DNA of 64,000 bases from Macrothele yani (lineage: Eukaryota > Arthropoda > Arachnida > Araneae > Macrothelidae): contig CM077005.1 of the NCBI GenBank assembly GCA_039090855.1, positions 78,426,607 to 78,490,606 of the forward strand, written 5' to 3'. The stretch's first letter is position 1. The number at the start of each line of letters is the position of its first letter. This document shows, in pieces, positions 1 to 12,000 of the stretch. Below the pieces are notes generated by a model, which saw nothing but the letters and a program-made list of their open reading frames with translations, was not told the DNA's origin and ran no database searches. The translations under genes and the position numbers were made by a program.

Positions 1-211
1 AGGTTAACAAAGTACGGAAATGCATGTTTCGTAGGATTGTCTGTAACTCACGTGTTAATGGAACTGAGGATGTAATGCTTGACAACTCAGAAGCCTAAAA
101 CAAAACGTCCACAGTTTCTTCCCCATGAGCCTCATGATCTTAAGAGATTGAAATTCCTTTCAGCCTTCCTTCGAACTATGTCAAAGAAATGTCAAATGGC
201 AGTACTGAAAT
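1..211. other. No gene recognised
   Basis: AT-rich sequence at the window edge. No coding similarity, RNA gene or repeat boundary is apparent by eye. Confidence 0.4.
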
Positions 212-390
212 GCCGCCCCAATGGCTGAGTGGTTTGAGTCCTTTGCTTCTAACCATTCAGCCAAGATAGCCCGGCGTTCGACCCCCGGATGAGGCACGAG
301 CTGCGCGCTTGCCCGATATAGGTACCTCTGTCCCTCCTGGAGCCAGTGACTCCACATTAGGGGTGGAATTGCTTATAGCCCTATTAGCTG
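212..390 (+). repeat. tRNA-derived SINE, family A (diverged copy)
   Basis: The head carries a tRNA-like A box region (AATGGCTGAGTGGTTTGAG) and a B box (GCGTTCGACCCCCGG). The downstream body includes CTGGAGCCAGTGACTCC, an ATTAGGGGTGG stretch and GCTTATAGCCC. The same body motifs recur in the copies at 15038-15235, 38437-38625 and 49965-50155, which defines the family. The right end is unclear. Confidence 0.7.
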
Positions 391-1039
391 AAGTAATGTT
401 CGGGCTAAAACTTTCTGGGTATCTGTAACCGCTGCGCAATCTTACGCAGTATGAACAGGGAAAAAATGCATTGGTCCCACGATTTTGTCGGCAGCTATAC
501 TTGAAAATGAAATCGTTTTCTGTTTAGAAAGTGAGCTTTATTAAAAACAGCGCAAATTATCGTTTTAAAGAGACAAAAACATAGCGCGTTTATTTTGAAA
601 AAATACAATACTGAATGCTGTTTGTTACAGGCAAATAACTAGTGTCATTAAGCAAACTTTATTCTTCAGTAGAAACTTCAGAGCTATATAAAACTTCTGA
701 TCTTCGCAATTTATTTTCTATATGTACTCTCGTACAAAACTTAAGGACTAGGTATGTTTTAATTTTGACCAGTCAGAATCGGTAAAAGTGGTTTTACAAC
801 TGTATTATCGATAATAACAGCAACAGTAAATCGAAACGCATGACATCAAAAATCATGAGTAATAAATGTGTAATAGGGATCTAATCAAACCAAAATGTTA
901 CGAAGGTGGTACAGGTGTACCAGTTTTCTAATGACACTCTTCTAATAGCATTGCATAAACGGATTACAAGGAGAAGTCCTCAGTAGGAGATATATCCACC
1001 TCGGACCGCAATGCATGTTTGGCACCGATGTGTAACGCT
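391..1039. other. AT-rich sequence, no gene seen
   Basis: No ORF of interest, splice-flanked coding segment or repeat boundary is recognised here. Confidence 0.4.
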
Positions 1040-1944
1040 TAGCACAAAGTGATTTAGGAGCTCTTAGGGTAAATTTCTCCACTCCTGCTGGAAGCCCCGG
1101 ACAAGAGTTGGAATGGTTTCTGGTGATGGATTCCTCTATGCAACAGTTTTCTAAGGAAAGTTCTATGCATGTTCAATTGGATTGAGATCAGGGGACCGTG
1201 ATGGCCACTCCATCCAACGGACATCCTCAATAGCCTATATTTCACATACAGCTGCTATGCTGTGAGGAAGGGAGTAATCATCCATAAAAATGAAATTTGC
1301 ACCCACAGCACCACGGAACAGAATAACTTGGCGAAGAATTCCATAGTTGCATACCGCTGCCACGTGATTGTCCCTTTATCCATTACCTGAACCTCAGTAC
1401 GTCCGTTGACAATGACGCTGGCCCACACAGTGACGTCATGACCGCCATATCTGTCCCGTTCAGCGATGTTCCTAGCATCATAAGCAGTCCCACGTTCACT
1501 CAAAATCAAATGCCGCTTGGAATCCGACGAAAGACGTTATTTGTGAATATTACCTTGGCTCATTGATCTGAACACCAGTCAACCTGAGACAGACACCACT
1601 GATGGTGAGATGTACCATACGCACTGGTGCAGGTTTTTGGGCATATAGCCCTGCTGCATTGAGATGCCTTGACACGGTTTGGCGCGTATTCGTACACCTG
1701 TGCTTGCTTGAAGGATATTAGCCAACTAGTCTGCATTACTTTTCCGACTCCAGTTTTCCAATATGGTCAGGTAATGGTCATCCCGCTGGCTCGTACAGTG
1801 GAGACAACCTCGAACAAAACATCAGGCAGGCTGTGTGCTATTTCAATCTGTCTGTCGACATCGGTCACACTCCGGCCTTCTTCGAGCTTGCCGGTAATTT
1901 CGCCTGGGATAAAAGTATCCACATGATGTCTGCGAGACATCATT
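1040..1944 (-). pseudogene. Tc1-like transposase relic
   Basis: Reading the minus strand from an ATG near 1944, the product starts MMSRRHHVDTF and continues with GEITGKLEEGRSVTDV, the N-terminal helix-turn-helix region of Tc1-like transposases. Further down are RDRYGGHDVTVWASVIVNG (1440-1390) and GTITWQRYA, then a frameshifted stretch corresponding to the FIFMDD block holding the second catalytic aspartate. The end matches the WPSRSPDLNPIEH block and a LLHRG tail. At least three frame changes break it. It resembles the copy at 32924-34457 (both begin MS-RRH), so they probably belong to related families. I could not pair terminal inverted repeats. It is not expected to be active. Confidence 0.8.
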
Positions 1945-2136
1945 TTATTTTCTCAGACAAGTAGTTTCTCGCTCGGACTGTGAAACACGTGAAAAATAAA
2001 TAAAATAATTCGAGACACGACTCAGATCTATATGGCCTATATGACACTCTGGGCATTTGTCAGGTGCTCACAGAAAATTTACGTACCGGGCGTGCATGAT
2101 GAAATGACTTCATACGTCAGACAGCACTCGTGTATA

Positions 2137-3243
2137 TACAGGGTGCATAGGAAAGTCCGTTTAGCCTGAAATAACTTGCGAACGGAGAGAGGTACAGTTA
2201 TGCAAGTGAGATATCGGTATAGTAAAGCGACTACGCCCGATCGAATACAACCAATAGCAGCGCCCCTAGTGGGGAAATGCAGAAGTAAGCCATTGAAGAT
2301 CGAAAACGAAAAGAGATAAAGCAAAATTTCGAATTACTAAGTTGTAGAGCATCGATTAATTAGTACACAACGACATTTGATTTACACGGATAAGATAAAT
2401 TGTCGTCTGAATACTCTACAATGTCCGAAATCGATGCGCGACGATTCGAATCTGCATATTCCCATTTCGCAAATGTAGCCGTATGCAAATGCAGATTGTG
2501 ACGTTGTACTGTACCTACGATATAAAAACCAGTAGCAGGATGTACCCTGATCAGAAGTTTTGGTCTACGTACGCTGTGTGAGAATGGCGAGCTTGGATTT
2601 CGGGGGTTACGTAAAAAATCAGGTGTATGAAACAGCGCCTACAAGTCTGCTGGATCTATGTCGTCGTGTTACAGATGCTTGCAATAGTGTGATACCTTCC
2701 ATGCTGAGGAATGTGCATGCAGAGTTACTTTCACGAATACAAATGTGTATCGTGGGCAAAGGCGAACTCTTCGAACATACTCGACATTAACTTTTTATCA
2801 CTGTGCGCCAGTTTGCCTTTTTTGTTTTGTTTTGTCTGACGTCATCAAACTGTATTGACATAAGTACGCATTTATGCAATAAATTCTGGGTATTTGCTCA
2901 TACCTATGCCTGTTCCCTTCAAACGTTCACACAAAAAGTCACGCATCGATTTCGGATATTTTAGGGTATTCAGACAACAATTTATCTTATCTGTGTAAAA
3001 CAAATGTCGTTTTGTACTAATTAATTGATGCTCTACAACTTTGTAATTGGAAATTTTGCTCTATCTCTTTTCGTTTTCGATTTGCAATAGCTAACTTCCG
3101 CATTTCACTACAAGGGGCGTTGCTATCGGTTGAATTCGATCGGGCGTAGTCACTTTACTATACCGTTATCTCACTTGCATAACTGTACCTCTCTTCTTTC
3201 GCAAGTTTTTCCAGGCTAAAGGGACTTTCCTATGCACCTTGTA
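2137..3243. mobile_element. Foldback-type DNA transposon with ~305-bp inverted repeats
   Basis: The left arm (2137 to about 2441) is repeated in inverted orientation by the right arm (about 2938 to 3243). Both outer ends read TACA(G/A)GGTGCATAGGAAAG, and the arms remain clearly similar to their inner ends near the CGATGCG motif. The ~500-bp middle contains a fragment of transposase coding sequence, so this looks like an internally deleted derivative of a mariner/Tc1-superfamily element. The right end coincides with the TA at which the next Tc1 element begins. Confidence 0.8.
2560..2790 (+). pseudogene. Transposase C-terminal fragment inside foldback element
   Basis: From about residue 10 this 76-residue reading frame (GGYVKNQVYETAPTSLLDL, then DACNSVIPSMLRNVHAELL) matches the typical C-terminus of DDE transposases of the mariner/Tc1 superfamily, downstream of the third catalytic residue. 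The catalytic core is absent. Its central position between the ~305-bp inverted repeats suggests it is what remains of the parent element's gene after internal deletion. The first few residues are not part of the similarity. Confidence 0.6.
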
Positions 3244-4455
3244 CACTGAAGAGCAATTTAATTAGAGACAGCTGGCGTTATGCAAATGTGGCGCTGTGTG
3301 CGGCTCTGTAAACAGAAACGAAATGACGAATGCAGCGATCCGACAATATAAGGAGTGATGCGACGGGAATCAGTTAGAGTCGGACGCAGTATGGGTAAGA
3401 CGAAGAATCTAAGCGCATTTGATCGTGGGCAAATTGTCGGGGCTCGACGAATGGGTCACTCCATATCGGAAGTCGTGCAGGCACTGGAATTTTCACCAGC
3501 CACTGTGTCACGGGTGCACCGTGAGTACATCGAATCCCGTAAAACCATCCCTGCAAGGACCAACTGCCGTGGACAACAGCGTGTGGATGAGCGGGGTCAT
3601 CGTCGACCAGCTCGCATTGTAACAGCGGATAGACGGGCCACAGTGCAAGAAATTACTCGGCAATTTAACGCTGGTGCACAAAAACGTGTAAGCAGCCACA
3701 CCATCCAGAACCATCTCCTCGCTATGGGGTACAGAAGCCATCGTCCCACGAGGGTACCGCTGCTGACCGCACATCACAGGGTGCAAAGATTAGCATGGGC
3801 GCGGGAACATCGCCACTGGGCCCTAGACATGTGGAAAAATGTTGCCTGGACTGATGAGTCGAGATTCACGTTGGTACATGTGGATGGCAGGATATGAGTA
3901 CGGCGCAAGCCACATGAAGCGATGGATCCTTCTTGCCAGCAGGGTACTCTTCAAGCTGGTGGGGATGGCATTCTCGTCTGGGGACTGTTTACGTGGAGTG
4001 AAATGGGACCCCTGCTACGTGTGACATCGTCCCTAACAGGTCAACTTTACCGGGATATCCTGGACAACCATTTTCTCCCGTTTGTGCTTCTTCATCATCC
4101 CACTGGATACCTCATCCTGCAACAAGACAATGCACCGTGCCATCGCTCCCGAATTGTATCCGAATGGTTGGATGAACACTCCGCCGACGTGACCTCGCTT
4201 CCTTGGCCAGATAGGTCATCTGACCTCAATCCCATCGAGCACATCTGGGATGCCATCGAGAGAGATGACCTCCCCCCCTCCATGAAATCTTCCTGAACTG
4301 TGGGAGCTTGTTCAGGGGTCGTGAATCCGTATGGCTTCCCAATGCTTCCGGTGTCTTGTCGAGTCCTGGCCGCGACGAATCGTCGCCGTCATCAGGGCTA
4401 AAGGTGGTGCTACACGTTACTAGACAGGTATCTCTATTTCAATTGATCTTCAGTG
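3244..4455 (+). mobile_element. Tc1/mariner element, DD36E type, with TIRs and TA duplication
   Basis: The left end CACTGAAGAGCAATTTAATT and the inverted right end CACTGAAGATCAATTGAAAT form the terminal repeats, both flanked by TA (3242-3243 and 4456-4457). The 1,212-bp length is normal for the superfamily. One transposase gene fills the interior. Confidence 0.9.
3391..4421 (+). pseudogene. Tc1/mariner-superfamily transposase, DD36E, lightly broken
   Basis: This would be the cut-and-paste transposase of the element at 3244-4455. The likely start is MGKTKNLSAFDRGQIVGA at 3391; an in-frame ATG lies at 3355. An N-terminal helix-turn-helix (SISEVVQALEFSPATVSRV) precedes the catalytic core: WTDESRF (first Asp), QQDNAPCHRSRIV (second Asp) and DLNPIEHIWD (Glu). 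Thirty-six residues separate the second Asp from the Glu. All three catalytic residues are intact. A TGA at about 3895 interrupts the same frame after HVDGRI. A frameshift near 4290 moves the C-terminus (CFRCLVESWPRRIVAVI) to another frame, which contains one more stop near 4365 before a natural end near 4421. It is one of the better preserved transposases here, but inactive as read. Confidence 0.88.
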
Positions 4456-4457
4456 TA

Positions 4458-5270
4458 TACTAACATGCTCTTTTAGTCCTATGAAGCTCTGCAATCGTCA
4501 GATTTCATGCTGATCCTTTAGTTTTGAAGAGCAGTGTATAATGGTGTCGAAAGCTCGTAGCTTCCTTTGATCAGGAGTGATCCTAATGCGACTTCAAGTA
4601 AATTGTCAAGATACTTTCTGGATGTTTTGGAATCATTACCAGAGTTTTCTTACAATACGGTGACTCACATCTTCTTTTAGTTTACCCAAAGTCGCCCTAC
4701 CATCATGTCACGTGACTTCCAGTCTCCATTATTATGTTCTCTACATCACTTCAACTTCACCTTAGTTTTCCTATTCTTACACTTCAGCTTAACTGCGTCT
4801 TACTATTTCTACACCGCTTTAATCTCCCTTCTTTTTCTCGCCATGTCTTCCTCTTCCTAACCCAACCGAACTTGTAGCTTTCTTCTTTTTTTTTCCTTTT
4901 AGTACTCACCCACTCTATTCATCATAGCTCAGCCACTTAAAACCCAGATAATAATCCACATACAGTTTGATTTTAAATTGGCTATAGTTTTCTATTTGAT
5001 CTTCACATTGAAAAAAAATAATGAGGATAAAAAGAAGGGAAAAATGAAAATGAAAATCAGTAACAGTTACTTCTGTGACATTTTAAAATTAATGGCTTTA
5101 CAGTTCCAAAAATAATCACCAAATAAATTGTGTTCTCAAAATGAGCTGTTTTACTCGATTGGAAGGTTTGCATGAACGAAGCGACTTGGCGTAAATACCT
5201 GTATCAAAGAAAAGTATTTTTTATTTATTTTATACGCACATATCAACACATTCACTCCTTTCATTTCTAG
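4458..5270. other. Intergenic or intronic sequence, no gene seen
   Basis: AT-rich with pyrimidine stretches around 4740-4910. It directly precedes the FAS1 exon, so it probably belongs to the upstream intron of that gene. The final bases form a good polypyrimidine tract and acceptor (CTTTCATTTCTAG). Confidence 0.4.
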
Positions 5271-5436
5271 CACATTTCTGAGCATCTTAAATGGAACGGA
5301 ACCTAATTTACTGAAAGCCTTGGAAAATACCAACTCTACCTTCACGGTCTTTGCTCCAGACGATGCTGCGTTTAATAGTACAACACCCCCTGGGATGATT
5401 GACAGGTTACTTGCCGATCCTCCGCTACTCTTTCAG
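5271..5436 (+). CDS. Fasciclin (FAS1) domain gene, internal exon: first half of a FAS1 domain
   Basis: The exon has a clean acceptor (TTTCATTTCTAG before 5271) and donor (CAG/GTCAGT at 5436/5437). One leftover base is followed by 55 codons. The product reads TFLSILNGTEPNLLKALEN, then NSTFTVFAPDDAAFNS and ends GMIDRLLADPPLLFQ. TFTVFAPDDAAF is the FAS1 hallmark motif and LLADP-LL is the helix that precedes the H-motif. FAS1 domains occur in secreted or membrane-anchored extracellular adhesion proteins (fasciclin-1, TGFBI/periostin relatives). The exon ends in phase 0 mid-domain, and the second half is supplied by the phase-0 exon at 37522. Earlier exons must lie upstream of the window. This is the only confident host coding sequence besides its partner exon. 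The exact family member cannot be told from one domain. Confidence 0.88.
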
Positions 5437-5690
5437 GTCAGTTGTCATTGATTAATTCATTTATCTTCTTTTCCTAAACTTTCAGGGACTAATATTTGGC
5501 TTAGTTTTACCTATTTAAGACAAAGATGTAACTAGATACACTCTAGGTGAAATCACTAGTATACGCACGAGGGATGAAAAGAATATGTAACGCTAAAATT
5601 CTGATCACTTCACGATCCCACCTGTACCAAGTGCAGCAACAAGAAGTGTAGATAGTAATGTACCTGAATGGCAACAACTCACAACCTGAC

Positions 5691-5784
5691 ATGCGCACAT
5701 TACAGCTCTATGGTGGCTGCTCAAAATGGCTGCTCAGAAGGCGTATGCGCACATTACAGCTCTATTGTGGCTGCTCAAAATGGC
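5691..5784 (+). repeat. 40-bp direct repeat, two copies 54 bp apart
   Basis: ATGCGCACATTACAGCTCTA starts both copies (5691 and 5745). Each continues through GTGGCTGCTCAAAATGGC with a single mismatch. The block sits just upstream of the mariner relic. Confidence 0.85.
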
Positions 5785-5837
5785 GATTAGGCTGGAATGT
5801 TGGTCTTGCGACGAAGTTGAAGGTTAATTCGATTTTT

Positions 5838-6140
5838 GTCGGTAAAGAAAGGTTCGCCGGCTGATATCCAACTTATTGAAATGTATGAAGAACGTGTGAT
5901 GTTGCGTCAATATGTCGCCGAATGGTGTCGAAAGTTCGAAGCTAGTAGGGATACTGTAACGGAAGACAATCGCAGTGGACCTCTAAGCGGGAATTCAACG
6001 GGAATAAACATAGCAAGAACTGAAGGAGTGATTCAAGCTTTCCCACGAAAGTTGAAAAAAAGAAACGATTGTTGGAAGATCATCTGGCAGGACTTCACTA
6101 CAGATCAAAAAGTGAAAACTAATCTCAAAGCATAGCTCCA
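5838..6140 (+). pseudogene. mariner-type transposase N-terminal fragment
   Basis: The reading frame contains SPADIQLIEMYEERVMLRQY, then VAEWCRKFEASRDTV, DNRSGP and NIARTEGVI. These match the tandem helix-turn-helix DNA-binding region and linker of mariner/SETMAR-like transposases. Only about 100 residues are readable. The catalytic DDE/D part does not follow in any frame I could recognise, so this is a fragment. Its first frame overlaps the end of the 40-bp direct-repeat block. Confidence 0.7.
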
Positions 6141-6254
6141 GCAAAAGAGACAAAATTATGGTGAGGGAATAACCAAGCAGCAAAAAATGCCTGAATGTTT
6201 CTCTTAACTACGTTCAAAAATAGTGCGTGAACATGGGCGTCCAAAAGGTGGGGC

Positions 6255-6365
6255 AAGAGGGGACACTTGCAAAGCCGTCTCGAGTATTAAAAGCCCAAGC
6301 CTAGGAGATTTTCCTGTTTGTGACATCAGCAACTGGGACATAATCATAACAAACCAAACGCTTTA
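6255..6365 (+). repeat. Dispersed repeat copy, inverted relative to 15360-15445
   Basis: AAAGCCGTCTCGAGTATTA with flanking ACATCA and ATAACAAAC motifs recurs on the opposite strand at about 15360-15445. I do not recognise the family. Confidence 0.5.
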
Positions 6366-7099
6366 CAATTGAAACCGAGAAACAGTCTGTTTGCTCGGCG
6401 TATGTCTTGTACTGAGAGTTCTGAAGACCTGATGTGTGATATTAGGATTAGAAGAAAAGTTAGTATTTTTATTAATTTAGATTACATATTTCTTATGAAC
6501 TGATGAACTAGGCTATTTTATTGCAAACATGATAGTTCCCGCGAAACTAAGTAGGTTAAGTAACGTTTCATGTATCATTAGGCTTAAGCAGCGTTTCATG
6601 AATCATTATGCGTTTGTTTGTTTCTTTGCTTTTTTGTCCAGTGCTGTTTTCTTTTTTTTTTTTTTTTTTTTTTGTGTGTTAAATATTTAGATGTGTACTT
6701 TTCCGACGTCATGCTGAAATAAAGAAAATATGTATCAGTCGCACATTCTGTTGCTGAAAGAATATGGAATTACTATATCAATAAAGGCAATTTTAGCGTC
6801 ATGCATGGAATGTTCCTTATTAACTTATCAGATAAAATTTTTTAAGTTTTGCCTTTTTTTCTTTTTAACTTATTTGGATGAATTAGAATATAATTTGTTT
6901 TAAAAAGAAATGTATGGTGCTTACGGAAATGCCGGTGACTCTGTGTAAAGCAACAACCCATTGATGCTAAAAGAAAAAGTCAAAGCTGTTTTGTATCTGA
7001 ATCAGTTTGTAGCTATGAAATAATCACTGAATTCATCTCTCCCATGGCTCATAAAGTGCGTGCGTTTTGATTTTTACCAAACGTTCTGCATTTAACGAG
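6366..7099. other. AT-rich sequence with a T-tract, no gene seen
   Basis: It includes a long T-run at about 6652-6673. Nothing coding is recognised. Confidence 0.4.
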
Positions 7100-7122
7100 G
7101 CCACCCCGGTGGCGCAGTGGTC
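7100..7122 (+). repeat. SINE family A, 5-prime piece (interrupted)
   Basis: The short CACCCCGGTGGCGCAGTGG stretch matches the head of SINE family A. The SINE resumes at 15038 after the LINE, and GCAGTGGTC is present at both junctions (7114-7122 and 15038-15046). Confidence 0.75.
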
Positions 7123-7356
7123 GTTGAACAGACAAGTCGCATTTTTTTCGGCTCCTGCGTAGAAGTCAACGTTCGTTTGTTTACTTGTTCTTTTTGTGGT
7201 ATTTCGTCGTTTTGTGTTTTGGTTGCAGTGTTTCGTACCCTCGCTTCACGAACAGTGAGGCTGAGTGCCGAGTGGGTGCTCATTTTTTGTTTTGTTTTTT
7301 CATTTTCGTGTGTCGTCAGTTACGACGCATGGGTTTTGGTGGGCCAGTGGTCGAGA

Positions 7357-9014
7357 ATGTCCACTACCACTGTGAATAAGTCACTGTCGTCTACAGCTGC
7401 TTCGTCGATTGCTGATATGTCTTCGCTTCTTAGTTCTGTGGCTTCTTCGGGGAATGTTGCGTCGACTAGTGCTGCTGGACTTCCAGAGACTGTGCTTCTG
7501 GCCACCCGTGTGCCGGCTGCGTCTAATATTCCTGGTTCTGCAAGTTCTACTTCAACGTCGTTCGCACAAGCTGTGGGAAGTACCTCATATATTTCTAGTG
7601 ATTCTGCACCACATTTCAAACGTGTAGCTTCGGCGTTAAAATTTATTCTTCCAAGTGATTCACCGCAAGGTAAGCAATTGTCGTCTGCCTTATTATTAAG
7701 TGTTTTCATTCCTGCTTTGCGTGACACCCCCTCCCCCAGTATCTGCATGCTGTGTCGAAGGTCGTTCCAGCCGAAAGCATTGTGTCCATTATTCGCTTGG
7801 GTGGAGGGGTGGTTGTTCACTTCACCCACCAGCAAGCAGTAGATTTAATTATAGTTCATGGGATTGATATTGGGTCCTTTCATCTACAACCTGTCGCTGC
7901 AGCCTAAACACCAGTTACGGTGACCCTCTCTCCTGTACCAACGGCTGTTCCTGATTCTCTGTTGATTGATGCCCTCAACACGATGGGTCGTGTTGTGGGA
8001 GTGACCAAGATTCTTCCAGCTACAGCCCGTGATTCCCCCCTGAAACATGTACAGGGTGGGCGCCGCCAGTACCGGGTTATTTTTCCAACTTCTCAGTCAA
8101 TTGCGGAACGTCCTGCAACTCTGGAATTAGTCAATGATACCCGGACGTACATTTTTAATCTTTTTGCAGGGGTTCAGTGCTTCCGCTGTAAAGGGGAAGG
8201 TCATCTCGCTTCTGCTTGTCCTCATGCTACTCCTGGTGCTAGATCTGATTCTTCTTTAGCTACTACAGTTCCGGTGGCCGCTGCCCCTGCGGATGTTGTG
8301 CAGGCTGCTGAGGCACCTGCTCACATTCTACCTTCATCAATTTTGCCAGCTGTTTCTCCAGTCGTTCCTTCCCTCCCGGTTCCTGTCATCGTACTGGATG
8401 GTTTGGAGCCCTCCAATGAGGATTTTCCATCACTGGAAGTGTCTGCACCTAAATCACAGCGTAAACGCCCCAGCTCACCTGGTGTTTCTACTCGCTCTTC
8501 CCGTTCGTCTCAACGCCTACGGTCCAAGAAACCAGCCCATTCTACCTCGGGTTCACCTAGCCATCATGAGCCAAATTCTGAATTACTGGTTTCGAACCGA
8601 TTCGCATGTCTCCAGGATGATGATGTTATGGACACGGTCGCCCCTGATCCTGATGACACTGCAATGGTTGACTCTGACGATGATTCTCCTTCTCCTACAC
8701 TTCTTGACATTTCTATTATGTTTGAAGAACTTGCGGTGCCTTTGCACCCTCTTACCTTATCTGATCTGTATGCATTGACCACTCGCCCGCGTAAGGCGAA
8801 GTTGATCACACTACCTTGCATTAAGAGTAAGCTTCACTTGCTGCCTGAAATGATTGCACAGCTAAACCAGTTCCATGCATTTATAACTAATGTTACTTTG
8901 CCTGGCGGGACTGAGCAATATGCTCGCCGTCTGGGCTACTTACTCAAGATTTTGAGGGCTGAACTGGAAGGCTGGATGCAACCTACCAGTGATGTCCTTG
9001 TTAACACTACTTAG
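7357..9014 (+). pseudogene. LINE ORF1 (gag-like, zinc knuckle)
   Basis: ORF1 products of L1/Tx1-type LINEs bind element RNA. I place the start at MSTTTVNKSLSS (7357), although the frame is open from 7117. A Ser/Ala/Thr-rich N-terminus leads into SKVVPAESIVSII, GRVVGVTKILPA and a CCHC knuckle CFRCKGEGHLASAC at about 8180-8221. A Ser/Pro-rich linker and a C-terminal helical segment (MIAQLNQFHAFI) follow. A frameshift near 7730 and a TAA at about 7905 break it; 7920-9014 is open. ORF2 overlaps its last 26 bases in another frame. The fragment at 60365-62640 encodes a diverged relative of this protein. Confidence 0.82.
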
Positions 9015-12000
9015 CTTTAATTGTAGAGGGCTTGCGTCTTCTGCGGCGAATGCTTTGGTTTTCGAGGACGTTCGTTACCTGGGGGCTAATATCCTCCTTC
9101 TCCAGGAGACGAACTGTTCCTTCGATGCCGGGTGTTCCCGCTGGAGACGCTGGCCGTACATTTTTTATCATAATTACCGGACCCATCTCAGGTCTGGTAC
9201 CGCTATAGCATTTCATGTGCGTTTTCATTCTTCCCTTTCTGATCTTGTTGAGTCACAGAGTCTGCTGGGTTCTTTTCAACATATTTCTTTTTGTTTTTGT
9301 TCTAAACGTATTCATGTTTTCAATATCCATATTCCGCAATCTGCTACGGATGCAGAAACTCTCCTCCAACATCTTTCTTCCATCCTTTCGACCCTCCTTC
9401 CAAATGATACAGTCATTGTTGCAGGCGATTTCAATTGCACTTTGCAACCTGGTTTTGACCGAGATGGTTCAACCGAAAGCCGTTCCGACCTTGTTTCCAA
9501 TCTCACTCAACTCGTTGTTAATTTTGATTTGATTGATGCATTCCGTTCCCTCCATCCCCGGTCCAAGGAATTTTCCTGGTTCCCCCGGCTGCTTCACGCT
9601 GCGTCGCAGCACGCCTACATAGATTCTATGTTTCCAGTTTTCTCCATTCATCTCTAGTTGAAGTTACTCATCATCCTTCCGTTTCGTCAGATCATCGCCC
9701 CGTTCTTTTAAAACTTTTTTTGCATTCTTCCTCTGTTCCCCCTTCCCCAGTCTGGTCGCTCGACGATTCAGTTTTAACTGATCCTGTTTTCTGCGCTGAA
9801 ATTCGCTCTATGATCTCGTCTTCTGTGCAACAACTTTCTTCGTCTGACGACCCAGTGGTTCTGTGGCTTTCCACGAAAATTTCGATTATTTCTTTCGCAC
9901 GTCAGTTTTCTTTCTCTTCCCGTACTTCTCGCTTTCAAGATATTGATGTTCTCCGTCGTAAATTGCAGACTATTTCTCCTTCTGATCCTTCTTTTCCCGT
10001 GTTTCAAGCTCAACTTCGTCGTATTCTGTTTACTTTTGCTTCATCAGCCCTTACTCGTCTGAAATTCACTCACTTGCGGTTTCACGACGACCCCTTTTCT
10101 AGTTTGAAGTCCCTTGAGGAGTATCATGTTAAAAGCAACACAATTTCCTTTCTTTCACTACCTGACGGATCTACAGTTACCGACCCTTATCGTATCTGTG
10201 AACTTACATTTTCCCATTATTCTGATCGTTTTCAACACCGACTCCTTTCTCCTGCAGATACCTCCCCTCTTCTTCATGTCCTCCCTCAGGTTCCACATTG
10301 TTTTTTTGATTCTCTTGTTTCTCCTATCTCTCCTTCTGAAGTCCGCTCTGCAATTTCCAGTCTGAATGACCGTTCTTCCCCTGGCGCGGACGGTCTTCCG
10401 CTCTCATTTTATAAGAAGTTTCTTCCTTCTCTCCTCCCGCTTCTAGTTGCTTGTTTTAATGCCGTTTTTACTTCTTCAAATTTTCAGTCTTTTGATTTCA
10501 CTTTTGCTATTCTCCGTCTCATCCCCAAAACCGGAAACCTTGGTCTTTTTTCTAACTGGCGTCCTATCTCTATTCTTAATACTGACTACAAAACCTTTGC
10601 TAAAATTCTCGCTTTTCGCCTCAATCCCGTCTTGCAGCATTTAATCCACCCCGATCAAACTTACACTATTCCCTCCCGTTCGATTACTACCAACATTTCC
10701 ACCATTCGCAACTTATATTTTCTTGCTTCCCATCTTTCCGAACCTCTCGCAATTTTTAATATTGATCAGAAACAAGCTTTTGACTCCATTAATCACTCTT
10801 ATCTCTTTGCTGTTCTTCGTCATTTTGGCTTTCCTACTCTTTTCTGTCAAGCTCTTATTAATCTTTACTCTCACTCTTCTTTCCGTATTCGCACTTCCAC
10901 ATTCATGACAGCTAACATCCCCATTGACAACGGGATCCGGCAGGGTTGTCCCCTTTCGGGTCAACTTTTTACGCTTGCATTTGAACCTCTCTTAATTTGT
11001 TTGCGTTCTCGTTTATTTTCTGTGATTCCTCGCAGTATTGCTCCTACTCGTCACCACCGCATAGTGTTGTCTGCAAATGCTGATGACCTCACTCTCTTTC
11101 TTCGCACTGAACGTTCTTTCGGTGTTTTCCTTTCTGCTTATCGTGAGTATGCTTCAATTTCCGGTTCCGAACTTAATATGTCTAAATCTGTCGGTCTGTG
11201 GGCCGGATCGTGGGTGGCACACGGTGATCGCCCTTGGGGTGCCCGTTGGTCATCCTCGGTCATTAAACTTCTTGGTGTGTACGATGAAAATCCCGTGGCG
11301 GTTGCTGATGCCACATGGATCCTTTGGTTCAGCAGCTCAATCGCTGTCTTGCTCCTTTTTGCCGGTTCAAACCTTTTTTGTCCTTTTTTAGCAGAGCACA
11401 TCTGGTTTCTTCCTTTCTTCTTCCCAGTCTGACACATTCGTGGTTCGCTTATTTTCCCTCGCCCATTTTTCTCCAATCCGCTCAACGTTTGATTACTGAT
11501 TTCATCTGGAATAAAGTTCACTAGGTTCATCGTTCTACTCTCGTCCTTCCTCTGTCCTTTGGAGGTCTTGCCCTCCCAGATCTTTTTCAAAAATCTAATG
11601 CTATTCATCTTCAGACCTTTCTCCGTTCTTTTTCTCATCCTCAGATTTCATCGATTACTATTGTTGATACTTTACTTTTCCCTCGCAGTCCGTTTCTCAC
11701 TCTCGCTACTTTCCTCCGTATGAATCTGTTCCCCCTCATTCCAGATCACTTTCCCGATACTTATCGCACCGTGTTTTCCCTCTGGCATTCCTTATGTCCC
11801 GTCCGTCTCCCACCTACCTCAACTAATGATCTGCTTGCGGAACCTCTCTTTTACTCTTCTGCACTCCGTTCTCCCTCTTCACCGTACTTGTGCTTCTCCA
11901 CCTGGTTCGCCAGTGGCGTAGTACAGGTATCCCAACTTCTAGATACTTCTCTCCGCTGGAAGTCTCTTTCCCAAATCGACCCCCTCCTTGCTGACACTCC

